Source of the DNA: Erysipelotrichaceae bacterium UBA6182
Lineage (GTDB): Bacteria; Bacillota_I; Bacilli_A; Erysipelotrichales; Erysipelotrichaceae
NCBI GenBank assembly: GCA_002422065.1
Contig: DITO01000154.1
Location: forward strand, 1-8,466
Direction: 5' to 3'
Length of the DNA: 8,466 nucleotides
Below are positions 1 through 6,469 of this stretch, one piece after another. Each line of letters opens with the position of its first letter. Within the stretch, counting starts at the first letter, position 1. Under the pieces are notes generated by a model that saw only the letters and a list, made by a program, of their open reading frames with translations, was not told the origin of the DNA and did not search any database. A program made the translations under genes and the position numbers.

Positions 1-227
1 ATCAATTTGTTCATCGTTTCATGCCTGGGCTTTATCTTAACTGTCCTACTAGCCAGCATTGGCCATTTGATATTCCATATCACCTCATTCTTAATATTGC
101 GGTTGGTGGAAACTGGGGTGGTGCACGAGGAGTAGCAGAAGAGGGTTGGCCTACAACCATGGAAATTGATTACGTTCGTGTTTATCAAGCAACACAAATG
201 GACGATATCATTGAAAATAGAAAGTAA
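1..227 (+). CDS. GH16 endo-beta-1,3-glucanase (laminarinase-like), C-terminal end only
   Basis: The frame is open from the left edge (first full codon at 3) to a TAA at 225-227, giving the last 74 residues of a protein that starts outside the window. An ATG at 21 is internal, because the frame continues upstream of it. The visible part has the typical GH16 C-terminal signature: a PFD..YHLILNIAVGGNWGG stretch followed by P..MEIDYVRVYQ, the final beta-strands of the jelly-roll. This pattern is characteristic of bacterial laminarinases and related beta-1,3(4)-glucanases, which cut internal beta-1,3-glucosidic bonds. The catalytic E-[ILV]-D-x-x-E motif lies upstream and cannot be checked, nor can any signal peptide. 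Only about 12 residues follow the conserved DYVRVYQ end, so no C-terminal binding module is attached. A GH30 gene follows after 9 bp, probably in the same transcript. Family assignment is firm; exact substrate is inferred. Confidence 0.86.
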   Translation, partial: QFVHRFMPGLYLNCPTSQHWPFDIPYHLILNIAVGGNWGGARGVAEEGWPTTMEIDYVRVYQATQMDDIIENRK

Positions 228-236
228 AGGAAACGA

Positions 237-1709
237 ATGAAAATGACGAAATTACTATCAGCCGGATTGACAACCATGCTCGTTGCATGTGCTCCTACAG
301 TTCCCGTAGATCCGCATCCTGAACCGAATAAAGAATTCGATATTCAAGGCCCTGTATTAGTCTACATGTCTACGGTTGATGAAGCATACTTATTTACTCA
401 AGTTGAAGATGGTGAACTATATCTTAAGGGAGAAGCTCCAAGTACTGGCTTTGATGTTCAAATTGATCCTAATAAAACATTTCAAACGATCTCAGGTTCT
501 GGTGCTTCATTTACTGATTCCTCTGCTTACTTAATTAATCAAGTATTAAGTAAAGAGGATAAAGATGAACTCATGATTAAACTTTTTGATAAAGAAGTGG
601 GTATAGGATTATCTTTCATACGCCAACCTATGGGGGCATCTGATTTTGCACGTGATTTTTATACTTACAATGATATGCCTAAAGGTCAAACAGATGAGAC
701 ACTCCAATCCTTTTCCATTGATCATGACCGTGTTGATATCATCCCTTTACTTCAAGAAGCACTAAGCATTAATCCTGACATCAAGATTATGGCAAGTCCT
801 TGGAGTGCACCAGGCTGGATGAAGACGACTGATGCTTTGATTGGTGGTCAACTTAAACCTCAGTATTATCCAGTCTATGGAGAATACTTTGCTAAGTTTA
901 TTCAAGCCTATAAAGAAGAAGGCATCGATATCTTTGCGATTACACCTCAGAATGAACCTTTGTATGTTCCTGTACACTATTCAGGATTAGGCATGAATGC
1001 AAGCCAACAAACCCAGTTCATTAAGAATGGGCTTGTTCCTGCTTTTAAAGATGCAGGACTTGAACCTAAGATACTCATTTATGATCACAACTGGGATCGT
1101 AAAGACTATCCTCTTGATGTTTTAAAAGCGATTCCTGAACTTGTTGATGGTGTTGCTTGGCATGTTTATGGTGGTAATGTTAGTGCAATGTCAGATGTGA
1201 AACGTGAGTTTCCTGATCATGATGTATACTTTACTGAAGCCTCCGGAGGTGAATGGGTTCCACCCTTCGAACAAGCTTTCTTAGGAGCTATTAAGACAGG
1301 CATCGATGTGTTTAGAAATCATTCTAAAACTTATGTGATGTGGAACTTTGCCTTAGATGAGAACAATGGACCGGTTGTTCCAGGATTTGGTCGTAGTACC
1401 GTACGTGGTATGGTAACTGTGAACCAACAAACAGGTGAACTTACTTATAATTTAGACTACTATGCACTTGCTCATTTCAGTAAGTTTACTCAAACCAATG
1501 CAATCCGGATTGATTCCTCGAAAGCGGAAGGAAACTTCACGAGTGTTGCATTCCTCAATCCGGATAATTCAATTAATCTGGTGGTTTATAATATGGCCAA
1601 CCAGGCACGAAATGCTTTAATTCATCTTAATAATCAAACGATTGTAGTTCCAATGCAAGGGAAGGCCGTAGCCACCTTAACATTTAAAATTGTTGAATCA
1701 GTGAAGTAA
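237..1709 (+). CDS. GH30 glycosidase, lipoprotein (probable beta-1,6-glucanase)
   Basis: This 490-residue protein starts with a lipoprotein signal peptide: MKMTK, a hydrophobic stretch, then lipobox LVAC with the lipidated Cys at 18. A Pro-rich linker follows, so it is expected on the outer face of the membrane. The GH30 (beta/alpha)8 barrel covers roughly residues 80-405, with a short beta-sandwich after it (about 415-485). Visible family motifs are GSGASFTDSSA near 87-97, RQPMGASDF near 129, ASPWSAPGWM near 186-195, ITPQNEP with acid/base Glu240, WHVYGG near 308-313, and VYFTEASGG with nucleophile Glu334. Both catalytic acids are present and the length is normal. GH30 includes glucosylceramidases, beta-1,6-glucanases and xylanases; the GH16, GH5 and GH3 neighbours favour beta-1,6-glucanase, but this is inference. 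AAAGGA at 226-231 supports the ATG at 237; an in-frame ATG at 243 is possible and would not alter the signal peptide much. The stop codon lies inside the terminator stem. Confidence 0.93.
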   Translation: MKMTKLLSAGLTTMLVACAPTVPVDPHPEPNKEFDIQGPVLVYMSTVDEAYLFTQVEDGELYLKGEAPSTGFDVQIDPNKTFQTISGSGASFTDSSAYLINQVLSKEDKDELMIKLFDKEVGIGLSFIRQPMGASDFARDFYTYNDMPKGQTDETLQSFSIDHDRVDIIPLLQEALSINPDIKIMASPWSAPGWMKTTDALIGGQLKPQYYPVYGEYFAKFIQAYKEEGIDIFAITPQNEPLYVPVHYSGLGMNASQQTQFIKNGLVPAFKDAGLEPKILIYDHNWDRKDYPLDVLKAIPELVDGVAWHVYGGNVSAMSDVKREFPDHDVYFTEASGGEWVPPFEQAFLGAIKTGIDVFRNHSKTYVMWNFALDENNGPVVPGFGRSTVRGMVTVNQQTGELTYNLDYYALAHFSKFTQTNAIRIDSSKAEGNFTSVAFLNPDNSINLVVYNMANQARNALIHLNNQTIVVPMQGKAVATLTFKIVESVK

Positions 1710-1732
1710 ACAGAAGCTTGTCTTCTGTTTTT
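1708..1732 (+). terminator. Rho-independent terminator shared by the two convergent blocks
   Basis: A perfect 9-bp stem (AAACAGAAG at 1708-1716 pairing with CTTCTGTTT at 1722-1730) encloses a 5-nt loop, and a TTTTT run covers 1728-1732. It serves the GH16-GH30 transcript. Read on the other strand it is the same hairpin, directly after the GH3 stop codon, but the T tract is only three bases, all within the stem, so termination from that side is probably weaker. The stem contains most of the GH30 stop codon (1707-1709), and the T tract runs into the GH3 stop codon (1731-1733). Confidence 0.8.
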
Positions 1733-3506
1733 ATTTGTATTCTAATCCATAACCAAAATCAAATAAGATATCATCATTGTCTCTATTTGTGCTCAATGAA
1801 CTTGTTTTATCAGTGTTAGATGATTTTGGCCAACTAAATGGAAGTTTTCCTGTGAAGTTAATATCTCCATATAGGACATCTGTAATTCCTGCTGCTTCAC
1901 TTCCATACAACCATGCCATGACCATAGCATCCCAATCTTTGAGTTCTTCATGTATTAATCGTGGACGTCCTGCTGTGAGGATAGTTACGACAGGTTTTCT
2001 CGATGATTTTGCGAAGTCAATGGCTTCTTGATTACCTGGTGCCATGAGTGATCCACTTAGTGATAAATCTGATGCATCCCCAAATCCTTCGGAGTAAGAT
2101 GTTTCTGCAAGAGCTAGTATTACTAAATCAACTTCATTGATTAATGAAACATCGGTGGTAATCATGCCACCATGTTGGCTTGCGACTGCTTCAAAAGCTT
2201 CTTTTAGTGTAGTTGCTTGAGGAAGATTGGCGTTAGATGTTTCTCCTTGCCAACTATATGTCCATCCTCCACTTGCTAGACCTGCATTATCTGCTCCAGG
2301 ACCAATAAGTAAGATTTTGGCATCTTTCTTTAAAGGTAAAACATCTTTCTCATTCTTAAGTAATACAAGTGATTTTGAAACAGCTTCTCTTGCGAGAGCT
2401 TGGTGTTCTGAAGAATAGATGACTGACTCGTCATGTGGTGTGTATGTTCCATCAAGGAGTCCAAGTTGTTCTTTTACATACATCACACGATTATATGCAT
2501 CATCAAGTCTTTCTCTAGTAATATCGTTATTTTTAACAGCACGAACTAATGCATCTGCCGTTTCTTTCCAGTTTGCAGGTTGCATAAGCATATCTACCCC
2601 TGCATTCATTGAAGATACAACTTGTTGGTATAAGGATCCTGGCAATTGATGAATAGCTTCCCAATCACTAATCACAAGTCCTTTAAATCCAAGTTCTCCT
2701 TTTAAGACATCGGTGATCCAATACTTAGAAGCATGCATTTTATTTCCATCAATGCTACTGTATGAAATCATGACTGTAAGTACGTCTGCTTCATTAATCG
2801 CCGCAAGATATGGGAATAAATGAATATCTCTTAGTTCTGCTTCCTCTAGTTGAGTATCCCCTTGATCAATTAAGTAGTTTCCTGAACCTGTTCCAAAGAC
2901 AGCTCCACCATCCGCAAGGAAGTGCTTTGCAGTTCCAGCTATTCCTGTGGATTGTAGTCCTTGAATATAAGCAGCTCCAAGTTTGGAGACTACTTGTGGG
3001 TTCTCAGAATAGCTTTCATACGTTCTTCCCCAACGAATGTCTTGTACTACTGCGAGTGTTGGTGCGAAGTTCCAATGTATTCCAGTTGCGGATACTTCTT
3101 TACCTGTCGCAACACCGATACGTCTTACGAGATCTTCATCATTGGCTGCACCTAATCCAATGTTATGAGGAAATATCGTTGCTCCTAGAAGATTATTATG
3201 ACCATGTACTGCATCAATACCATAGATTACTGGAATGGTAGAACTGTTTTGATATGCTTCTACCATGGCTTTCCAGCTATTGACAGAATCATTGGCAGGT
3301 CGAGACCCACCTCCACTTAATACAGATCCAAGGTTATATGATGTTGTATTACTAGAAGTAAAGTTATTACGCTCAGCTTGCACAAGTTGAAGGGCTTTCT
3401 CTCGTATAATTTCATCATCATTCACAACAGGTTGTTGAGGCGCACATCCTGTGACTAAAGCCCCAAGTAAAAGAAAAGTTAAAGTTTTTTTAAATCGAAT
3501 AATCAC
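1731..3506 (-). CDS. GH3 beta-glucosidase / exo-beta-glucanase, lipoprotein
   Basis: I place the start at the GTG at 3506-3504, giving 591 residues. A CGGAGG Shine-Dalgarno lies 9 nt upstream, and the resulting N-terminus (RFKK, hydrophobic core, lipobox VTGC with Cys21) is a textbook lipoprotein signal. A TTG start at 3527 would put that Shine-Dalgarno inside the gene and add seven residues before the signal. The GH3 N-terminal barrel spans about 30-350, with DAVHG (98-102), RWGRTYESYSENP (158-170), KHF (194-196) and VISDWE containing nucleophile Asp281. The alpha/beta sandwich domain follows (about 380-591) with a YSEGFGD loop; Glu473 is the likely acid/base by analogy with barley ExoI. It ends in FDFGYGLEYK, with no FnIII domain, so it is the compact two-domain form. 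The enzyme should release glucose from non-reducing ends of beta-glucans outside the membrane. It overlaps the GH5 gene by 17 nt and is last in the operon. Confidence 0.93.
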   Translation of the reverse strand: MIIRFKKTLTFLLLGALVTGCAPQQPVVNDDEIIREKALQLVQAERNNFTSSNTTSYNLGSVLSGGGSRPANDSVNSWKAMVEAYQNSSTIPVIYGIDAVHGHNNLLGATIFPHNIGLGAANDEDLVRRIGVATGKEVSATGIHWNFAPTLAVVQDIRWGRTYESYSENPQVVSKLGAAYIQGLQSTGIAGTAKHFLADGGAVFGTGSGNYLIDQGDTQLEEAELRDIHLFPYLAAINEADVLTVMISYSSIDGNKMHASKYWITDVLKGELGFKGLVISDWEAIHQLPGSLYQQVVSSMNAGVDMLMQPANWKETADALVRAVKNNDITRERLDDAYNRVMYVKEQLGLLDGTYTPHDESVIYSSEHQALAREAVSKSLVLLKNEKDVLPLKKDAKILLIGPGADNAGLASGGWTYSWQGETSNANLPQATTLKEAFEAVASQHGGMITTDVSLINEVDLVILALAETSYSEGFGDASDLSLSGSLMAPGNQEAIDFAKSSRKPVVTILTAGRPRLIHEELKDWDAMVMAWLYGSEAAGITDVLYGDINFTGKLPFSWPKSSNTDKTSSLSTNRDNDDILFDFGYGLEYK

Positions 3507-4503
3507 TAGGTAGTACCTCCGAGTCAACTAGTTTTCTAAAGTTCCAATTATAACTGTCTGATGCAATTTTATAGTTCCAAAACACCCAACCAAATCCACG
3601 TTCAAAGGCAAGGAGTTGATTTGCTCCAAAGCTTCTGAGTGCTAAGTGTTTATTAAAATGATCAAGTTCTGTAAAGTTATGAGGATGTAATCCTAATGAC
3701 CATTCACCTACGATACAGCGAACTGTTTTAGAGACACGATCAATGACTTCAATTTGCTCTTGAAGTGGAAACACTAGATTATGAATAATACCTGCTTCAT
3801 TAAAACTATCTCCAAAGCATTGGTATAAATGTAAATCTAAAACTACGTTTTCAAGGCTATTGTTATTGAAGAAGTCTACCCATAAATCATTACGAAATGA
3901 ATCATGAAATACGATTGTATGCTCTGGTAACAATATATTTCTTAGTCGTTTATAAGTATCAAGATAGAACTGTTGAACGATGGTGATATCTATATCCCAA
4001 CGAGGTTCATTAAGTGCTTCAATACCCCATAATGCTGGATGGTCTTTGTAACGTTGTGCTACTTTTTCCAATATTTCAATTGTCTTATCAATGTTGTCTT
4101 GGCTATGATGCCAAGTACACACACCTTCAATCCCACCATTATCAAATCCATTTTGACAGCCAGGTGCTGTATGTAAATCAAGGAGTACTGCAAGATGATG
4201 TTTTCCTGCCCAGTTCATCGCACGATCTAACCACTTTAAACATGAAAAATAAGGTTCATCTTCACCAAATACCCACCAAGGGAAAGGTATTCTTACTAAG
4301 TTTATTTTACGTTGTGCTAACCAAATAAAATCATCTTCGGTAATGAATGTTTCCCAATGGTGATGTAAGAAGGCTTCTGCTGAAGGTTTTTGTTGACTAA
4401 AAACAGTTTCATCTTTTCCTTCAATACCTTCAAACAAAGCTTGAGACATCCATCGCTCTAATACAAACCAACCACCTAAATTAACTCCTCGAATCTTGTC
4501 CAT
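3490..4503 (-). CDS. GH5 exo-beta-1,3-glucanase-like enzyme, cytoplasmic
   Basis: With the start at ATG 4503-4501 the protein has 337 residues. An AGGAG sits 9 nt upstream; the in-frame ATG at 4512-4510 directly abuts that AGGAG and is too close. The N-terminus goes straight into RGVNLGGWFVLERWM, with no signal peptide, so the enzyme should act in the cytoplasm. That opening, together with LVRIPFPWW, DLHTAPGCQNGFDNGG, GIEALNEP (acid/base Glu166), VLDLHLYQCF and VGEWSLG (nucleophile Glu267), matches the GH5 exo-beta-1,3-glucanases best known from yeast (Exg1 type, probably subfamily GH5_9). It covers one complete barrel and nothing else. Likely role: hydrolysis of imported beta-1,3-linked gluco-oligosaccharides, matching its place between the permeases and the GH3 gene. 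Another beta-glucosidase specificity within GH5 is possible. Its last 17 nt overlap the GH3 gene. Confidence 0.9.
   Translation of the reverse strand: MDKIRGVNLGGWFVLERWMSQALFEGIEGKDETVFSQQKPSAEAFLHHHWETFITEDDFIWLAQRKINLVRIPFPWWVFGEDEPYFSCLKWLDRAMNWAGKHHLAVLLDLHTAPGCQNGFDNGGIEGVCTWHHSQDNIDKTIEILEKVAQRYKDHPALWGIEALNEPRWDIDITIVQQFYLDTYKRLRNILLPEHTIVFHDSFRNDLWVDFFNNNSLENVVLDLHLYQCFGDSFNEAGIIHNLVFPLQEQIEVIDRVSKTVRCIVGEWSLGLHPHNFTELDHFNKHLALRSFGANQLLAFERGFGWVFWNYKIASDSYNWNFRKLVDSEVLPSDYSI
3516..3520 (-). promoter_or_regulatory. Shine-Dalgarno site setting the GH3 start
   Basis: The minus strand reads GGAGG here (CGGAGG including 3521), nine bases before the GTG at 3506-3504. It lies inside the last codons of the GH5 gene. 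It decides for GTG 3506 over the upstream TTG at 3527. Confidence 0.85.
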
Positions 4504-4512
4504 TAATTTCAT

Positions 4513-4517
4513 CTCCT
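4513..4517 (-). promoter_or_regulatory. Shine-Dalgarno site setting the GH5 start
   Basis: AGGAG on the minus strand, overlapping the TAG stop (4518-4516) of the upstream permease gene. It is nine bases from the ATG at 4503 and directly adjacent to the ATG at 4512, so the downstream ATG is preferred. The 9-nt spacing equals that of the GH3 gene. Confidence 0.75.
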
Positions 4518-5484
4518 ATTCACCCGTGATTCCTGTCTTCTCAATTCCTTCAACAAACTGCTTTTGAACAAAGACATACATAATCATCATGGGTGTCATC
4601 GTGATTAATGTTGCTGCCATCTTGAAGGATTCATTAATTCTAAACTGCCCTCCTGGTGCTCCAGAAACCCCTGCTGACATTCTTTCAAAGATAGAATCAA
4701 ACAAAGCAAGCTGTAAAGGCATTAATTTCATTGCTGATCTCACAAAGGTTGAAGTAATATAGCTTTCGTTATAGTTCCACACAAATGAGAAGAGGAAAAC
4801 CGTTGCGATGGTTGGTACTGACATCTTGATAATGATATGAAAGAAGACTTGCCATGAGGTCGCACCATCAATGCGTGCTGCTTCATCTAGACTTACTGGA
4901 ATCATTTTAAAGAAGTTGTAAAAGATTAAGATTAGAATGGCAGAATATACTCCTTGACCAAGGATTGTCATTAATAACTGAGGAATGATTGTTCCAATGA
5001 GCTTTAAACCTGTTAAGTTTTGAACTGTTGTAAACATCATCCAACGAGGAATTAATACGAGTGGTACTGGAATAACAAATGATAAAAGAATCATCATGAA
5101 CCAGAAGTTCTTAAATTTAAACTGATACCGTGCAAAGGCAAATCCTGTCATTGCGGAAACAAATGTTTGTGCTAGTGCTAAGGTGCCTGTAAACCATAAT
5201 GAGTTAAAGATTGTTGCTGGCATATCCATGACTCTCCATGCAACACGTAGATTCATAATTGACCAGTTTTGTGGTACCCAATCAATCTCTGGATTGATTA
5301 AGTCAGCAGTTGACATAAAAGTCATTGAAAGCATTCTTAATAATGGATAAAGAAAGACATAGGCAATCGCGATGAGTAATACATAAACGGCTGATCGATA
5401 AATCCATCCATCCGTCATATGATGACCCATTAACTTACCACGTAGAGTTTCTTTCCATGACATGCCTTTTACTTTAACTTCCAT
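4516..5484 (-). CDS. Sugar ABC transporter permease, CUT1 family, MalG/LplC type
   Basis: A 322-residue inner-membrane permease starting at ATG 5484-5482. The perfect anti-Shine-Dalgarno match AGGTGAT (5489-5495) precedes it, whereas a GTG at 5493 lies within that site. Hydrophobic segments appear near residues 32-53, 95-117, 126-147, 163-195, 222-240 and 290-307, consistent with six membrane helices. The EAA loop that docks the ATPase is clear: DEAARIDGATSW with Glu201 and Gly207. The C-terminus (FVEGIEKTGITGE) is the usual ending of MalG/LplC-like subunits. The stretch ADLINPEIDWVPQNW in the first outer loop resembles LplC-type permeases of complex-oligosaccharide importers. It pairs with the MalF-type permease encoded just upstream, with an 11-nt overlap. 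Substrate is not readable from the permease; beta-gluco-oligosaccharides are inferred from neighbours. Confidence 0.93.
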   Translation of the reverse strand: MEVKVKGMSWKETLRGKLMGHHMTDGWIYRSAVYVLLIAIAYVFLYPLLRMLSMTFMSTADLINPEIDWVPQNWSIMNLRVAWRVMDMPATIFNSLWFTGTLALAQTFVSAMTGFAFARYQFKFKNFWFMMILLSFVIPVPLVLIPRWMMFTTVQNLTGLKLIGTIIPQLLMTILGQGVYSAILILIFYNFFKMIPVSLDEAARIDGATSWQVFFHIIIKMSVPTIATVFLFSFVWNYNESYITSTFVRSAMKLMPLQLALFDSIFERMSAGVSGAPGGQFRINESFKMAATLITMTPMMIMYVFVQKQFVEGIEKTGITGE

Positions 5485-6469
5485 GTTTATCACCTGCCTT
5501 CTTTAAACGTAGATTTTTCCATTTTTCTTGGTTCCTCATTCTCTTAATACGTTTCAATTCTTTCTCTGCTTGCTCTTTTCGCTCATCAACCACATATTCA
5601 TCTTTCGATGGATCTTTGAGTACAAAGTAAAGCATTGCGATAAGAATCAATATTGTAAGACTATATATCCAAGCATAGGAGGAAGCTACACCTAGTCCAC
5701 CCACTGTATCAAAGATTGCATTTTGTATCATTCCATATACAGGATTGATTGGAAACATTCCTAGAGATACAACTGTGAAGACTGCTGCTACTAAAACAAT
5801 TGGACGAATAATAGGCATGGTGATCTTCCATAAGATTTGCCAATTGGTTGCCCCATCAATTTGTGCTGCTTCATAAAGGTTAGTATTAATCTTTTGTAGA
5901 CCACTTAAGAATAAAACGATTGGAATGCCTGTAAACCATAACACTAAAGCAAAGTTACTAAATAGAAATGCAATAACATCCGCAAGTTGAGGACTATAGC
6001 TTTCAATAATCTGATAAACAAATATTCTTTCGACATTCCCAATCTGAACATTCCCTGAGTTCATCAACTGATTCATGACTGAACCTGAGATAACAATAAC
6101 TGGAAGGAAGTAGATAACACGAAATGTTGTTCTAAACTTGAACTTTCCATTAAGAAGAATAGCGAGTATAAATGAAATGATTAGAATTGTAGGAACATAG
6201 ATAAGTTCTGTTAAGAAGAACTGAATAAGTGCTGGTGTGAAGTCTGGATTGCGAAGGAATGCAGTCACATAGTTATCAATTCCATTAAAGACTGTTGTCC
6301 ATCCTAAAACATTAAGATTAACTTTATGGAAACTTAAATATACTGTGTAAATGAACGGAAACAAAGTAAAGACAAGAAACCCAATAAGCCACGGCATGAA
6401 GAATGTATAGCCAAGTCTATTTTGTTGTCTTTGGAAATATTTACTTGATTTATTCTTCTTTGGTTTCAT
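5474..6469 (-). CDS. Sugar ABC transporter permease, CUT1 family, MalF/LplB type
   Basis: A 331-residue inner-membrane permease. Its ATG at 6469-6467 shares an ATGA with the stop of the preceding gene, and AGGAG lies 7 nt upstream. Hydrophobic segments lie near 21-45, 86-106, 117-135, 164-190, 218-240 and 266-284, giving six helices. The EAA loop reads YEAAQIDGATNWQ (Glu200, Gly206), the ATPase docking site. The N-terminus is basic and cytoplasmic, as usual for the MalF/LplB type, and the large MalF periplasmic loop is absent, as in most Gram-positive homologues. Odd feature: after the last helix there is a tail of about 47 residues (285-331), very rich in Lys, Arg and Glu and probably helical, whereas most relatives stop soon after the last helix. 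Together with the second permease it forms the membrane channel of an oligosaccharide importer. No ATPase gene is present; such systems in Bacillota often borrow a shared MsmX-type ATPase. Confidence 0.93.
   Translation of the reverse strand: MKPKKNKSSKYFQRQQNRLGYTFFMPWLIGFLVFTLFPFIYTVYLSFHKVNLNVLGWTTVFNGIDNYVTAFLRNPDFTPALIQFFLTELIYVPTILIISFILAILLNGKFKFRTTFRVIYFLPVIVISGSVMNQLMNSGNVQIGNVERIFVYQIIESYSPQLADVIAFLFSNFALVLWFTGIPIVLFLSGLQKINTNLYEAAQIDGATNWQILWKITMPIIRPIVLVAAVFTVVSLGMFPINPVYGMIQNAIFDTVGGLGVASSYAWIYSLTILILIAMLYFVLKDPSKDEYVVDERKEQAEKELKRIKRMRNQEKWKNLRLKKAGDKHGS
5489..5495 (-). promoter_or_regulatory. Shine-Dalgarno site setting the second permease start
   Basis: AGGTGAT on the minus strand, seven bases complementary to the usual 16S rRNA 3' end. 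It is four bases before the ATG at 5484, which equals about eight bases for a GGAGG-register site. It lies within the final codons of the upstream permease gene. Confidence 0.7.

Noticed and set aside
21..227. A complete small 68-residue gene starting at ATG 21.
   Set aside because: The frame is open to the window edge and the peptide is the conserved C-terminus of GH16, so this is the end of a longer gene.
762..977. A 71-codon minus-strand open frame within the GH30 gene.
   Set aside because: Antisense to the GH30 acid/base region, with no family resemblance; explained by the GH30 coding sequence.
1777..2649. Three short + strand open frames (1777-2031, 2227-2418, 2419-2649) opposite the GH3 C-terminal half.
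   Set aside because: All are antisense to conserved GH3 sequence, and none shows a domain or credible start. The same holds for 6517-6726 opposite the DUF5696-type gene.
2810..3241. A 143-codon open frame on the + strand opposite the GH3 gene.
   Set aside because: The GH3 frame on the other strand carries intact family motifs over the same bases; the antisense product is Leu/His-rich, low in complexity, matches no family I know and has no convincing ribosome site. Shadow frame.
4014..4328. A 104-codon open frame on the + strand opposite the GH5 gene.
   Set aside because: It lies across conserved GH5 motifs (NEP and the PGCQNGFDN loop) and its translation shows no recognisable domain. Shadow frame.
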